The notes beneath the pieces are model-generated. The model did not search any database and was not told the origin of the DNA. It was given only the letters and a program-made list of their open reading frames with translations. Positions 42,973 through 52,595 of a DNA stretch of 64,000 nt are shown in pieces. The DNA is taken from the NCBI GenBank assembly GCA_903772945.1, contig CAICTM010000137.1, positions 1-64,000 of the forward strand. Reading direction: 5' to 3'. The translations under genes were made by a program, and so were the position numbers. This stretch comes from Seminavis robusta. Taxonomy: Eukaryota; Bacillariophyta; Bacillariophyceae; Naviculales; Naviculaceae. Positions within the stretch are counted from its first letter, which is position 1. The number at the start of each line of letters is the position of its first letter.

Positions 42973-44658
42973 TCAATTGGCGGAACCAAACGGCGACACT
43001 TCCTCCTGCTCGTCATCATCATCGTCGGAAGAATCCGTGTCAAAGTCACCCGATGGCGCATCCATTTTGAAACTAACGGTACTTATTTGGAGCTCGGTTC
43101 CTTGTCCAAAACTGACACCCTTTTTCTTGTTCTTCTTCTTCTTCTTCTTGTTGTTGTGACCCGAAGCAGTATCCAAACATCCGGACCGTGCATCAAAATA
43201 CTGTTTCGTGGAATGAGTGGTATCCATATCGAGTTCACGCATCTTTCTCCGCGTCGTTTCGTTGTTGTTGTTGTTGTTGTTTCCTCCCGTCAAGATACCT
43301 CCACTACCATGAGTGGAATTGTTATTATTGAAACTCAACAAGGACGAACCAGTGGTGGAGTTGAAACTCAAGGACGATGCTTCCGTAGTACTAGTAGTAG
43401 TAGTCTCTCCACCACCACCCGATGATTCCGTAGTCTTATGATGATGATTGGCGGCTTTCGCACTCTTGTCGCCTCGTAAGACTTGCTTGACATGCGCGGC
43501 CTTTTCCTTGTACTCGATCATCTTTACAGTGTCGCCTTTTGATTTGTAACACTTGCGGAGTTTGGTGTAGACTTCATAAATGAGTCGATGTTGTTCTCCC
43601 ACCGATTGCAAGAGTGCCGTTTCGGCCCGTTGATAGTACATCATGGCAGCATCTTTTTGTTGTTGTTGACGCTGCATGGCAAAATGACATTCGGCAATGT
43701 GATACAAACACGTGGCCGTTTCTATATTGTATTCTCCATGAATGCGAATCTGTGCGACGAGTGACTTTTGCAACAAGTCGAGTGCGGAGGAGTATTGTTG
43801 TTGATGATGGTATCGACAAATGCCCATGTTCATGTGACTGCGAAACGTCAAGACATCGGTAGGACCATCGAGTATCGACATGGCCTTGAGGAGTGCCATT
43901 TCGTGATAGGAAAAGGCCGTTTCGTATTGTCGTTGTTTTTGATGGACCATTCCGAGTGACAAATAACATTCGGCCATGTCATAGTCGGTGGTGCTTGTTG
44001 TGTGGTTGGTGGTGTTGCCAGATTCGAATCCATCCATGGCCTTTTGCAGATGTTCCAGTGCTTCGTCCCACATTCTGACGGCGCAGTAGCAATTGCCCAA
44101 GTGAAAGTGGATCTTGCAGTCACTAGTACTACTACTACTACTATTGCTTGTACTTGTACTGCGCAACTTGTCATGAATCTGCAAGGCCATGCGATGATGG
44201 GTAATGGCTTCGTTGGGTTTATCGAGATCACTGAGGACGGATCCCAAACAATCGTAAATCTCCGCGACCGGCGCACTGACTTCACCACCGCCTACACTCG
44301 TATGCATCTTGGACGCCAACTTGTAGTATTTCCACGCCAACAGTGGATGGCCGCCCACGCGGGCACATACGGCCATGTCGCAATACGCATCGGCCACTGA
44401 GACGTGTGGTGTATCGTCGTACTTTGTCAGAAGCAAATTCAAAATGGCTTCGTACTGTTGAAAGGCTTCCGTGTACGCTTCGGTAGCCAACAAGGCATCC
44501 GCTTGCTTCTTCTTGTGGCTGAGTAATACGGCGGCGGACGATGGGGAATCGCTGTGGTCGTTGTCCGTCTCCAGTAGGTCCGTCTTGGGGTGCTTCAAAG
44601 GAGAAGCAGAAGATGGACTTGCGCCATTGGCAGCAGCTTTGCTAGACGTACATCCCAT
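42973..44658 (-). CDS. TPR protein with N-myristoylation signal
   Basis: 561-aa single-exon protein. It begins MGCTSSKAAANG, a textbook N-myristoylation start with an adjacent Cys for palmitoylation, so membrane attachment is likely. Residues about 48-400 are TPR / kinesin-light-chain-like repeats (LLATEAYTEAFQQYEAIL, DKPNEAITHHRMALQIHDKL, RMWDEALEHLQKAMDGFESG, RQYETAFSYHEMALLKAM). The C-terminal third is low-complexity: poly-Ser, poly-Asn, a Lys stretch before GVSFG, and an acidic DSSDDDDDEQEE end. It is paralogous to the 414-aa TPR protein at 11573-12817, which lacks the myristoylation start. It is probably a membrane-bound scaffold; partners are unknown. Confidence 0.87.
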   Translation of the reverse strand: MGCTSSKAAANGASPSSASPLKHPKTDLLETDNDHSDSPSSAAVLLSHKKKQADALLATEAYTEAFQQYEAILNLLLTKYDDTPHVSVADAYCDMAVCARVGGHPLLAWKYYKLASKMHTSVGGGEVSAPVAEIYDCLGSVLSDLDKPNEAITHHRMALQIHDKLRSTSTSNSSSSSTSDCKIHFHLGNCYCAVRMWDEALEHLQKAMDGFESGNTTNHTTSTTDYDMAECYLSLGMVHQKQRQYETAFSYHEMALLKAMSILDGPTDVLTFRSHMNMGICRYHHQQQYSSALDLLQKSLVAQIRIHGEYNIETATCLYHIAECHFAMQRQQQQKDAAMMYYQRAETALLQSVGEQHRLIYEVYTKLRKCYKSKGDTVKMIEYKEKAAHVKQVLRGDKSAKAANHHHKTTESSGGGGETTTTSTTEASSLSFNSTTGSSLLSFNNNNSTHGSGGILTGGNNNNNNNETTRRKMRELDMDTTHSTKQYFDARSGCLDTASGHNNKKKKKKNKKKGVSFGQGTELQISTVSFKMDAPSGDFDTDSSDDDDDEQEEVSPFGSAN

Positions 44659-44710
44659 GGTCGATCGCTAGCTAGAGAAAGAGAAACTAGTAGAAACAAG
44701 AGGAGACTTG

Positions 44711-44742
44711 CTTTTTCGCTGTCGGTTGGGAAAATTGTGAGC
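44711..44742 (-). promoter_or_regulatory. Initiator-like TCACAATTTT element
   Basis: On the minus strand this reads CTCACAATTTT followed by CCCAACCGACAGC, 55-85 nt upstream of the ATG at 44658. It is nearly identical to 20150-20120. Confidence 0.45.
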
Positions 44743-45218
44743 TGCAGTCGCTGCTGCCATTTGGCGTACTTGTTGTAGTAGTGCCCTGTGCCCTCTGCAA
44801 AATGACCGTAAGTACTTGTTGCCAGTTTTGCTTGCGATCCAGTCATGCATAGCTACGGTAGCTAGCGACGTACAGTAGACTACATGCATGTACTGGAGGG
44901 GCAGGGGTCTTGGATTTGCAAAAGTTGGGGCAAAAAGTGGCGCCACTATTAATAGATATATGATGCCAGTTCGATCGATGACGACATAGAAAAGCGTCTC
45001 TAAATCTTGATGATTCATAGTCATTGTTTGGTCTTGCTCTTTCCAGGGTGTATGTGCGAAAGCAATATGGTGCCAGTTTGCTGTCGACAACTCAGGAGAA
45101 TAGACTAATTACAGTAGTTAATTCTTGATGTCATTGTCAGGTCTTTCTCTTTCTAATTATTGTGTCCACGCAAGTGTGGCTCAAAAGCTGGCGGAACCTC
45201 AGGACGACGGGTTTCGAA

Positions 45219-45298
45219 GGTAGTTATGGTAAATAAAGGGTTGAAGTTAAAGATTTCTCTCCATGTTTGTATACACAATATAATTTACCGTAACTACC
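45219..45298. mobile_element. Short MITE-like inverted-repeat element 1
   Basis: 80 bp with terminal inverted repeats GGTAGTTATGGTAAAT and (reverse complement) GGTAGTTACGGTAAAT, differing at one base. The interior includes GGGTTGAAGTTAAA, which matches in inverted form the interior of the element at 55525-55578. It encodes nothing. A clear target-site duplication is not visible. It could alternatively be a structured regulatory hairpin. Confidence 0.55.
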
Positions 45299-46072
45299 TG
45301 CCAAATGTCTTCCAGCACGAGCTCTGCAACAGGATACGGATGAGTAGTCATTCTTTCTGCGCTGTACATCTGTCCATGTTTACCTTTACCTATGTATTAT
45401 GTCCCCTTACCAGTCTGCTACTACTACTGTACTAATACCCATGAGCGTTGCTTTTACCTACGGAATGTCCCTCTACCAGTCTGGCAACTGGTAGCAAGCA
45501 AGGGTCTTGGTGTAACCGCTGCTGTAACGCTCTGAAACTCCACAACAACCCTGGAAAGGTTTTTAAAATAATAAAAAGGTCAGCATCCCTCCCCAAGGTC
45601 AAGCCGAAGAGACCGCCCGACCACCGACTACACTGGGCAGGCAAAGTACAATCCCGCAACCCTGGCGGAACGTAGCTCCGTACCCTGCCCACACCACGAG
45701 TGTTTATTCGCTTTGGGGAAGCGCTTAAAAACCTAAAAACCTACCACCTGCACTCGTGAGCCTAACTGCACTCGGTAGGAGTGCAATAAAGCCCAGCGTC
45801 AATTGTTTCCGTCCTCGACCATCTTACAAGACAGTACTACTAGTACTCCAGCGGTACATGTACATCAGTACCGTACCATTGCTGGGTACCTGTCACATTT
45901 TTGAGACTCCGCATATCCGTCCAAGATAGCTTCCTTCCCGGATGCCTTTGGTGGATGGATGGTTGATGGCTGGAGACCCTACCTGCAGCTTGCTTCATCC
46001 TTCACCTTTTGCTTGAGTTTTGAAGTTGCTCACCTCACAAATCGAAAAGGATCATCCAGCCAGACAATAAAA

Positions 46073-46091
46073 TCACAATTCTCCCACACCG
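46073..46091 (+). promoter_or_regulatory. Initiator-like TCACAATT element
   Basis: TCACAATTCTCCCACACCG lies 19-37 nt upstream of the ATG at 46110. It matches the start of the TCACAATTTT elements seen before other genes. A second TCACAA lies 40 nt upstream. Confidence 0.4.
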
Positions 46092-46109
46092 AATCTCAGA
46101 ACGTTCAAG

Positions 46110-46517
46110 ATGTTTATCAACATGATGAAGCTTGCCCTCGTGTCAATGATGTTCATACTCTCCGCGTCTGCTGAGACCGGCCTCCGCGGTAGCGCTGTCG
46201 AAGACGCTGAAATCACGCACGGACAACGTGAACTCACCGGTGTGATCGGTTCTTGCCGCTACAAGTACCAAAAGTACAGCTGGAGCAAGTTTAAGTTTGT
46301 GACCAAGGACAACGATCGTTGCGTTGAAGCCATGACCATTGGGCTAACCTTCTCCGACACTAGGCAGTTTCCCGGCACTTGGCCCTTCAGCAACGGTCGA
46401 ATCAAGAAGGACGGACAGTGCCAGGCGGGTGGATGCCAAGACAGGAGCGATATTGGTGATGGTTCTTGCAGCCTCGCGGATACCACCGGGTATTTCAATA
46501 TCCACACTTGCAAGTAG
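46110..46517 (+). CDS. Small secreted six-Cys protein
   Basis: 135-aa single-exon protein. Residues about 1-21 form a signal peptide (MMKLALVSMMFILSASA). A short pro-like stretch follows (ETGLRGSAVEDAEITHGQREL). The mature part has six Cys (GSC, DRC, GQC, GGC, GSC, HTC), enough for three disulfides, with aromatic-rich Tyr/Trp segments (YKYQKYSWSKFKF). Length and Cys spacing suggest a stable extracellular protein, perhaps wall-associated, signalling or defensive. No family is recognised and no function is claimed. The close TCACAATT element supports this start. Confidence 0.75.
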   Translation: MFINMMKLALVSMMFILSASAETGLRGSAVEDAEITHGQRELTGVIGSCRYKYQKYSWSKFKFVTKDNDRCVEAMTIGLTFSDTRQFPGTWPFSNGRIKKDGQCQAGGCQDRSDIGDGSCSLADTTGYFNIHTCK

Positions 46518-47858
46518 ATAACCTCAAGTTGGAGTGGATCAGTGATTGGTCGAACGAAGTGACTTCAACTGCTAGGCCGTGAGATGACGAAAGGAACAAA
46601 CTACTCGTAAAATTAGATCCAGTTACTCTGCAGCACAGTACATCGTTACCTGCTGGTGCTTTGGCACTTTCAAGTGGCAATGCCCCCGGCTGTGCATGTT
46701 TCACAGCGTCAACTTGCTGCAATACTTGCTTATTCTGGTGGTGCATGTGGATTGATGGCTTCGTGCCAACATGGAGGCCATGACATCGCGAAGATGAGCA
46801 TTCGGCGGTGTCTCGAGTTTGGAGTGGAGAAGGGCTCCCCTGACGGCTCGTGTTTGGTGGAAGCTTCCGACAAGCGAAACCAAGTCAAAAGTACCCCCCC
46901 CCCCCGAGAACGTGGCTCGATTCAATCAACGATGGTGCTCTTTTCGTAATGTTTGGTGGTGATGGCACGTCTTCATCCTTGTTGCTCGGGGATACAGCCA
47001 TACAAATAACAGTCCCACAGATGCTCCCAAGGCAAAGAATCAAAGAGCCACAAAAGATATCCTATTGATCCATTATTGCTTCTTCCACATTTTTCCACCG
47101 GGTGTTGCCATCAGTTCTTGGTTGTGCATGGGTTGCCTGCTGCAGTGCCTCAACATCTGCTTGTTTGCTGCTGGCTGGGCAATTTGTCAAGATGTTAGCC
47201 GTGCTGGAAGTGAGCACCAGAGTCAGGCAACTCCTGCTTTAGCAAAGGCACCTGGTTGCGGTCCACTGGGGTCCCGAGTGTCCTTGAAGATACCCCTGCC
47301 TCCTCCATGTCGATCATCCCTATGGTTATCGGCCTGAAGGAACTCGGATCCGCAGCAACTTGTTGTGTTGCTGCACACAAGCAAAAGATGATCGACGGAC
47401 AACGGCGGGCAACAATCGCGAGCATTGGCATGTCTTCCCCCTTCGTGCTGCGAGCTCGATGGTCCGGTGCGAAAACAAGCACAACCCTCGTGAACCATTT
47501 TGAATGATCCAGTTTCAGGGAGAGTGACACGTACGGTACCATAGTGACTGGTACCAGGTACTACGGTACAATACTGTAATAAAACAGATCTCGTCATTGT
47601 CGTCATCTCGTCGTCCAGTGGAAGGTGGTGTCATCCAGTCGTGGAGATCTGTTAACGCTTTTGAGTGCCGTAGTCGTGAAAAACGCCGGGCAGACTGAAG
47701 TCGGCCTCAAGAGCGAACTCCGCAACTCCGCTCGAAAGCAAGCTCCGCAGCAGCAATCAGACAACAGAACAACTAAGTCAGCGGGAGCTGCGATACCTCG
47801 GCAGAAAGACAGATAGAAGAAGGATGAACATGTTTGAGATTGCACCCTTCTTTCAAGG

Positions 47859-48053
47859 TAGCCCTGGCGACGCCGCCCGGTATCATTCCCTCATTATAAC
47901 CTTCGTTTTTATTTAAGCTAGCCCTGGCGACAACACACGACTCCCACTATCATTCCCTCATTGTAACCTTCTGTTTTATATTAAGCTAGCCTTGGTGTTG
48001 CCACGGGGCTAACCCATAATTTACAGCTATCATTCGATCATGTAACTCAATAG
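47859..48053 (+). repeat. Three-unit tandem repeat, ~60-68 bp
   Basis: Units start TAGCC(C/T)TGG at 47859, 47919 and 47987, and share TATCATTC(C/G), TCAT(T/G)(A/G)TAAC and, in units 1 and 2, a T-rich stretch before TTAAGC. Unit 3 is more diverged. It may be promoter-proximal repeat DNA for the gene at 48670. Confidence 0.75.
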
Positions 48054-48212
48054 ATTTACAACACCTGCTGGCTTATTGTGTTTTTGTGCTGAGTGCACTA
48101 ACCTTAAATTTCATTGATATATTCCTACCCCTAACTTATTATTGAACCTTCAATTTCCAGTTTTGCCAGCTTATATTATCTCTATCCTTATACCCTGGCT
48201 TCACCGGAATAG

Positions 48213-48253
48213 GGGATCCCACAGACAGGAAATGAGGGGGATCCCACAGACAG
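48213..48253 (+). repeat. Duplicated GGGATCCCACAGACAG
   Basis: The same 16-base string occurs twice, 25 bases apart. The GGGATCCC core is palindromic. Confidence 0.8.
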
Positions 48254-48447
48254 AATATTTGCCAAAAAAGGGGTAGAGGGCTCAGGCAGATAGACTGCCG
48301 AGGTAATAACACTTACTTGTCTACTCGAGTGAGTACAGCGTAGCTACTATCAAGACCTAGTCTGTGTTGTTGGGCGTTCTAGGGTCCAGAGTTGGTACTC
48401 ATCATTGTGCAATTGGATCAGTTATTGCTCATCATCAGTCGTTTTTC

Positions 48448-48495
48448 ATCTGGCAGAATCTGTCATCCCAGCATCTGGCAGAATCTGTCATCCCA
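48448..48495 (+). repeat. 24-bp tandem duplication
   Basis: CATCTGGCAGAATCTGTCAT plus CCCA is present twice head to tail, about 190 bases upstream of the ATG at 48670. It lies in the probable promoter region. Confidence 0.85.
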
Positions 48496-48669
48496 ATTTG
48501 GATGCCACCATGATGAGCTCACTTTTTTGTTCAACCGGATTGCTAGAGTTGCATACCCAACCAAACAAGGAAGACTTTTGCGATTGTTGATAAGCCAAGG
48601 CCAGATCAACCCCCCTACTTTCAATTACCCTTTCTATCAATCTTCTATTCAATACCCATCAATTGCAAA

Positions 48670-50439
48670 ATGAAGTTTTCTTCTTCTATCATCAAGCTGC
48701 TCTCGTGGTCCATGACCACCGACAACTACAACAGCAACACCAAGAAGACCCCCGTTCTCCAGGTCGCCAAGGAGATGACGGGCAACAACGACAACGACAA
48801 GGACGTTCCTGTGGCAGAGGAAGTCCCAACATTCCAACTGGACGAGTTGGACCAGTCGGTCGTCCAAACCGCGGCACTGTTGCACACGTACGGAACGAAT
48901 CCTGATGTGGAGTTCCAGCAGCACGGTCGCTACCTAGGTGCCTACGACCTTTCCCTGGTTCCTGCAGATCAGCATGGTCACTACGGATACGACAGATACA
49001 ACCAGCACCAGCCCAAAGGCTGTCGCATCCAACCCAGTCAATCAGGCAACGCTCGCTGGAAGACTCATTACGGTCAAGACACCGAACGGAGCAATGGAAA
49101 CCATTTATCCTTTGCTCCCGTCAACACTGTAGTGGGGTACTCTTCTGACGAGATCGAACAAGCTGAGAACCGTCGTGTCTATCGAGACATGAACAAACAT
49201 GTGCCACAGGCCCGGTACGAATTCTGGCACGAAGCCCAACAACAATTCATTTCCGTCGGCACACAGACACCCCACGAACGCGTCTTGGATCTCGTGCAGT
49301 TGATTCAAGAGTATGGATACCAACAAGCGGCCAAATGGATCACCAACAACCTATGGTTCCAAAGCGACAAAGCATACCTACAAAAAGCCAAACTGTACAT
49401 TCAAATTGATGCACTGCATCAAGACCTCGAGGGACTTGTTCGTTTCATCCAGGCGAAGAAAGGAAATGACAAGCAAGTCGCCCACTGGTTCATGGTCAAC
49501 GAAAAGAACACTTACATGTTCGAACTCGCCATGTGCCACTTGCACCACGGAGGAATTCAGCGCAACGCTGACGACGAAATTTGCACCTTGAATACGCGAG
49601 AACAGATTGCCAATCGACGATTTGTCTATCGCAAGGTCAAGGACGTCTGCATGGAAGATGCAGCACCCGTAGTAGTAGAAGAACAATCAGCAACAACTAA
49701 AGACATTGAGACAATAGAAACAGTCTCGACCGTCGACGACAACAAGATGGCATCCGATGCCAAAGGTACTTGCGAGGCAGCGGTGGTTCCCACATGTACA
49801 GCTGTGGTCCCATACATTCAAAAGTGGCATGTGACACACTTCAAGATCAGTGTGCATGGACAACAACCATTTTTATTGGCGATGCGAATGAAGAATGGTG
49901 TGCTACTTGGAGTGGTACCCAACAGCATTCTTGCAGCCTTGATGAAGGATGGTGGAGACCTTGTCAAGGAACTGATGCGGCACAAGACACTACGATTGGA
50001 GGCAGGCGTTGCCTCGGATGATACGGATTTCGAATTCGTGACTGGCCAAGTGGAAGCTGAAGAACCACTAGTCGAGGTCGAGGAACAACAACACGCTGAT
50101 GCCGATGAACCGCCGCTGGTCGACAACCGAGTCGACAAGGAGGAAAATGTGGACACAGTACAATCAACTTTGCGACGATCAAAGAGACGGATGGCGGCGA
50201 TTGCATCTCAGAGAATTGCAGAACAAATGAAGACGAAGCCACGGCGGGTGGCAGTTGAAAGACCTAGAATTAAACGTAGATGGGCGTTGGCCACCAAGAA
50301 AAAGTCGACAAAGCCAAAGGCAAAGGGCAAAAAGAAGACGACACAACCTGTGACGAACACACAGCAGCAAACAACAGTTCAGACAACAACTCTTTCTGGA
50401 CGGCAAGTCAGAAAGCCTGACCGGTACACTCCAGTCTAG
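48670..50439 (+). CDS. Unrecognised 589-aa protein with basic tail
   Basis: Single-exon frame with native-looking codon use. The N-terminal ~170 residues are polar and Gln/His/Asn-rich. Residues about 175-320 look folded and helical (VLDLVQLIQEYGYQQAAKWI, LVRFIQAKKGNDKQVAHWFM, MFELAMCHLHHGGIQ). Residues about 375-445 form a second compact, beta-like region (WHVTHFKISVHGQQPFLLAM, LLGVVPNSILAALM). An acidic linker follows, then a strongly basic tail (LRRSKRRMAAIASQ, KKKSTKPKAKGKKK) that could be a nuclear or DNA-binding segment, ending GRQVRKPDRYTPV. No catalytic motif is seen. The ending resembles linkers in some retroelement polyproteins, but no such domains are present. Function unknown. Confidence 0.7.
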   Translation: MKFSSSIIKLLSWSMTTDNYNSNTKKTPVLQVAKEMTGNNDNDKDVPVAEEVPTFQLDELDQSVVQTAALLHTYGTNPDVEFQQHGRYLGAYDLSLVPADQHGHYGYDRYNQHQPKGCRIQPSQSGNARWKTHYGQDTERSNGNHLSFAPVNTVVGYSSDEIEQAENRRVYRDMNKHVPQARYEFWHEAQQQFISVGTQTPHERVLDLVQLIQEYGYQQAAKWITNNLWFQSDKAYLQKAKLYIQIDALHQDLEGLVRFIQAKKGNDKQVAHWFMVNEKNTYMFELAMCHLHHGGIQRNADDEICTLNTREQIANRRFVYRKVKDVCMEDAAPVVVEEQSATTKDIETIETVSTVDDNKMASDAKGTCEAAVVPTCTAVVPYIQKWHVTHFKISVHGQQPFLLAMRMKNGVLLGVVPNSILAALMKDGGDLVKELMRHKTLRLEAGVASDDTDFEFVTGQVEAEEPLVEVEEQQHADADEPPLVDNRVDKEENVDTVQSTLRRSKRRMAAIASQRIAEQMKTKPRRVAVERPRIKRRWALATKKKSTKPKAKGKKKTTQPVTNTQQQTTVQTTTLSGRQVRKPDRYTPV

Positions 50440-52595
50440 GACAACAGGTAAGTGCGGGCGGCGACGCCACATTGCGGGACTAACACAATACAATACACAA
50501 CGAGCAAGCACCTGGTGGGGTGCAGGGCTATACAACAATTTTGCGGAGATGAATACAGTTGGTTCAATTGAAGGGTCACATCAAAGGTAGCCAGGTTTGT
50601 GGTTCCTGTGCCAGGCAGCCTCTATTGTAGAGTGCTTGTCCGAACGTCCTCCACACGACTAAAGTCCAAAGTTAATACCCATGACACCCTACAACCAACC
50701 TCTATCATTGTTGATGGTACAATCTTAAATACAACTAAACATAAACATAGAACAATAACACATAGTAGACAATCTTTACAAACAAATCATTGCTTCATTC
50801 TTTATAGTAGTTGTAGTCGTACTAGCTAGTGGTAGTTCATAATCAGAGCAGCATCCATTGTAGGGCAAGCATGTAGGTGGTAGTCGCTGACCATGTTGCA
50901 CACGAAGAAGTAAGTTACTATGGGCTGTGGGTATTCGAGAGTGACGAGTCACTCGACTGGACTCAACTCGACTGTCACTCGACCCGACTCGACTCGACTC
51001 GACCCGACCCGACTCCCAGAAAACGCTGAGCAGAAGCAAAGGGGGGCGGGCACCTGGTCTTCAACCATCATCTGTCATCACTGCTGTAGCTGGCTAGCTA
51101 CTAGGCTACTAGGAATAGCGCTGTTACCAGCTGCTGTTGCCTTCAATCTTCAATGTTTGTTTCTTCTTTGCCGGTTTGGAATCCAGAGATAGAAAACCTC
51201 CAGCATCCCGCCCCACAAGGAAGCATGTGCATCTGCCGTTGGCTTCCAGGCCTGGTAGCCAGAAGCCAGAAGCCAGAAGCAAGAGTACTAGTAGGGTGCC
51301 TGGCTCGTGGCTCGTGGCGAGCATCTGTTGTTCTTGAGTTTCTATTCCTCCTTCAACAACTTCACCAAATAAGTAATATAGCATGTAGCATGCAGAAGCT
51401 ACCGGTATTCAGATAAGTAAAAGCGCCGGAATTGATTGCTGCAGAGTGCCGAGTGCTGCAGAGAAAGACGCGGTTCATGGATGTACGGTAGTACCAGCAG
51501 CATCCACACGAACTGCAATGTACTAATTGGCGCCTTTGACTGACAGCTGCCTGCTGCGCATGCCCAGGATGCGGGATACGGTTTTGTCCGAGTTCTTGTC
51601 GTTAGCTTCCATGTCAATTGCAACGAGCGACAATGCACCCTCGCTCGGATTCTGTCCTCGAATGAAGAAGCTCCAAAGCAAGCTAGAACAAACGAACAAA
51701 CATCGCTCATCACTCCATGGCACGAAACACAATCAAGCAAAGAAGCAGCTGCAAAGCATTGTCACGCTTTCATCCAAGATCGAAGAACACTGCTACAGTT
51801 GCCAGAATGTTGTCTACCGTACGCCGAGTACTAGCTAGCATCGCCGATGCCGATAGCCAGAGGCTTGCTTCTGCACTGCAAACCCTACTACCAGGTACTA
51901 GTACCTCCTGCACCAGTAGAGCACGGTGCCGGTACATTGGAACGTTACTGGTACCAGTACCTGCTATGGTACCCATACCATTGTCGAAGTCCCTGTCCGC
52001 GTGGCTGGACACTCACAATAACTTAGAGAAGTGTTTCAGGAATTAAAGGTACTTCCTACTGACACATGTTTGATTAACAACACCAGCAAGGTGGTGACTT
52101 GGTGCTTTACAGTCAAATAAGTGGCTCAGATTTCTGAACATCTTGCTCTGACAGCTGGTTTGCTTGTTCTTCACTGTGTTAAATCACTGGCTTCACAATT
52201 CTTGTGATTGCGGCAACCCTAACTGCAACATTACTCGAGTGTTAATTCCAAAAACAAATTGTGAATGGAACATGTCTTTGCTTTCCGAAATTGGGGACGT
52301 TTGGTTCTTTAGAGTTCACGTCATTGGAATTGAAGCTCGTGGTCACGTTCGTTTGTTCGCTTCACGTATCGTATGTCCGTATGTACTGTGTGCACCGCTA
52401 CCCGCTGCTACCAGAACTTCTTGCTCGCGGCTCCCGGAGTCAAAGTTGTTCACGCGGGCGTCTCACTTTTTCGAGATCGATCCACCGACGAAAGCAAGCT
52501 CCCAACGAGTTTTGGTGCATCTCTGCCATATCATAAGTTTGTTCCACGCCAGTTGCAAACTGATCCCAGTTGATTCTTGATACAACCATCCAACC
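50440..52595. other. Intergenic region
   Basis: No supportable gene. It contains a (CGACT)n-like tract at 50939-51015, CTAG clusters near 50822, 51090 and 51832, a GGTACCAGTACC-type cluster at 51890-51980 and many short frames without features. The final ~100 bases are probably the leader of the tryptophan synthase gene. Confidence 0.5.
50939..51015. repeat. Imperfect (CGACT)n tract
   Basis: Repeated CGACTCGACT / CGACCCGACT units over about 75 bases. Each unit is close to the ACTCGAGT palindrome also seen near 62865. Confidence 0.8.

Larger units (their letters stand above)
44659..46109. other. Intergenic region with a MITE-like element
   Basis: Holds the promoter of the minus-strand TPR gene, an 80-bp inverted-repeat element (45219-45298), CTAG clusters near 44668 and 44848-44865, GGTACATGTAC motifs near 45853, and the leader of the small secreted gene. 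No other gene is supported. Confidence 0.5.
46518..48669. other. Intergenic region with short tandem repeats
   Basis: No supportable gene. It includes a C12 homopolymer near 46893-46905, a three-unit ~65-bp tandem repeat (47859-48053), a duplicated GGGATCCCACAGACAG (48213-48253) and a 24-bp tandem pair (48448-48495). Open frames at 47195-47606 and 46656-46949 have no recognisable features. Confidence 0.5.

Noticed and set aside
46656-47606. Several frames of 74-127 aa on both strands.
   Set aside because: They cross a C12 homopolymer or lack any feature, and codon use on neither strand looks coding.
48670-50439. Possibility that the 589-aa frame is a retroelement fragment because of its GRQVRKPDRYTPV ending.
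   Set aside because: No protease, integrase, reverse transcriptase, gag-type zinc knuckle or terminal repeats are visible. The frame is intact with native-looking codon use, so I call it an unrecognised gene.
51527-52580. Three plus-strand frames of 103-138 aa before the tryptophan synthase gene.
   Set aside because: No shared frame, domain or paralogue. They overlap GGTACC/CTAG-rich spacer and end just before the well-supported start at 52596.
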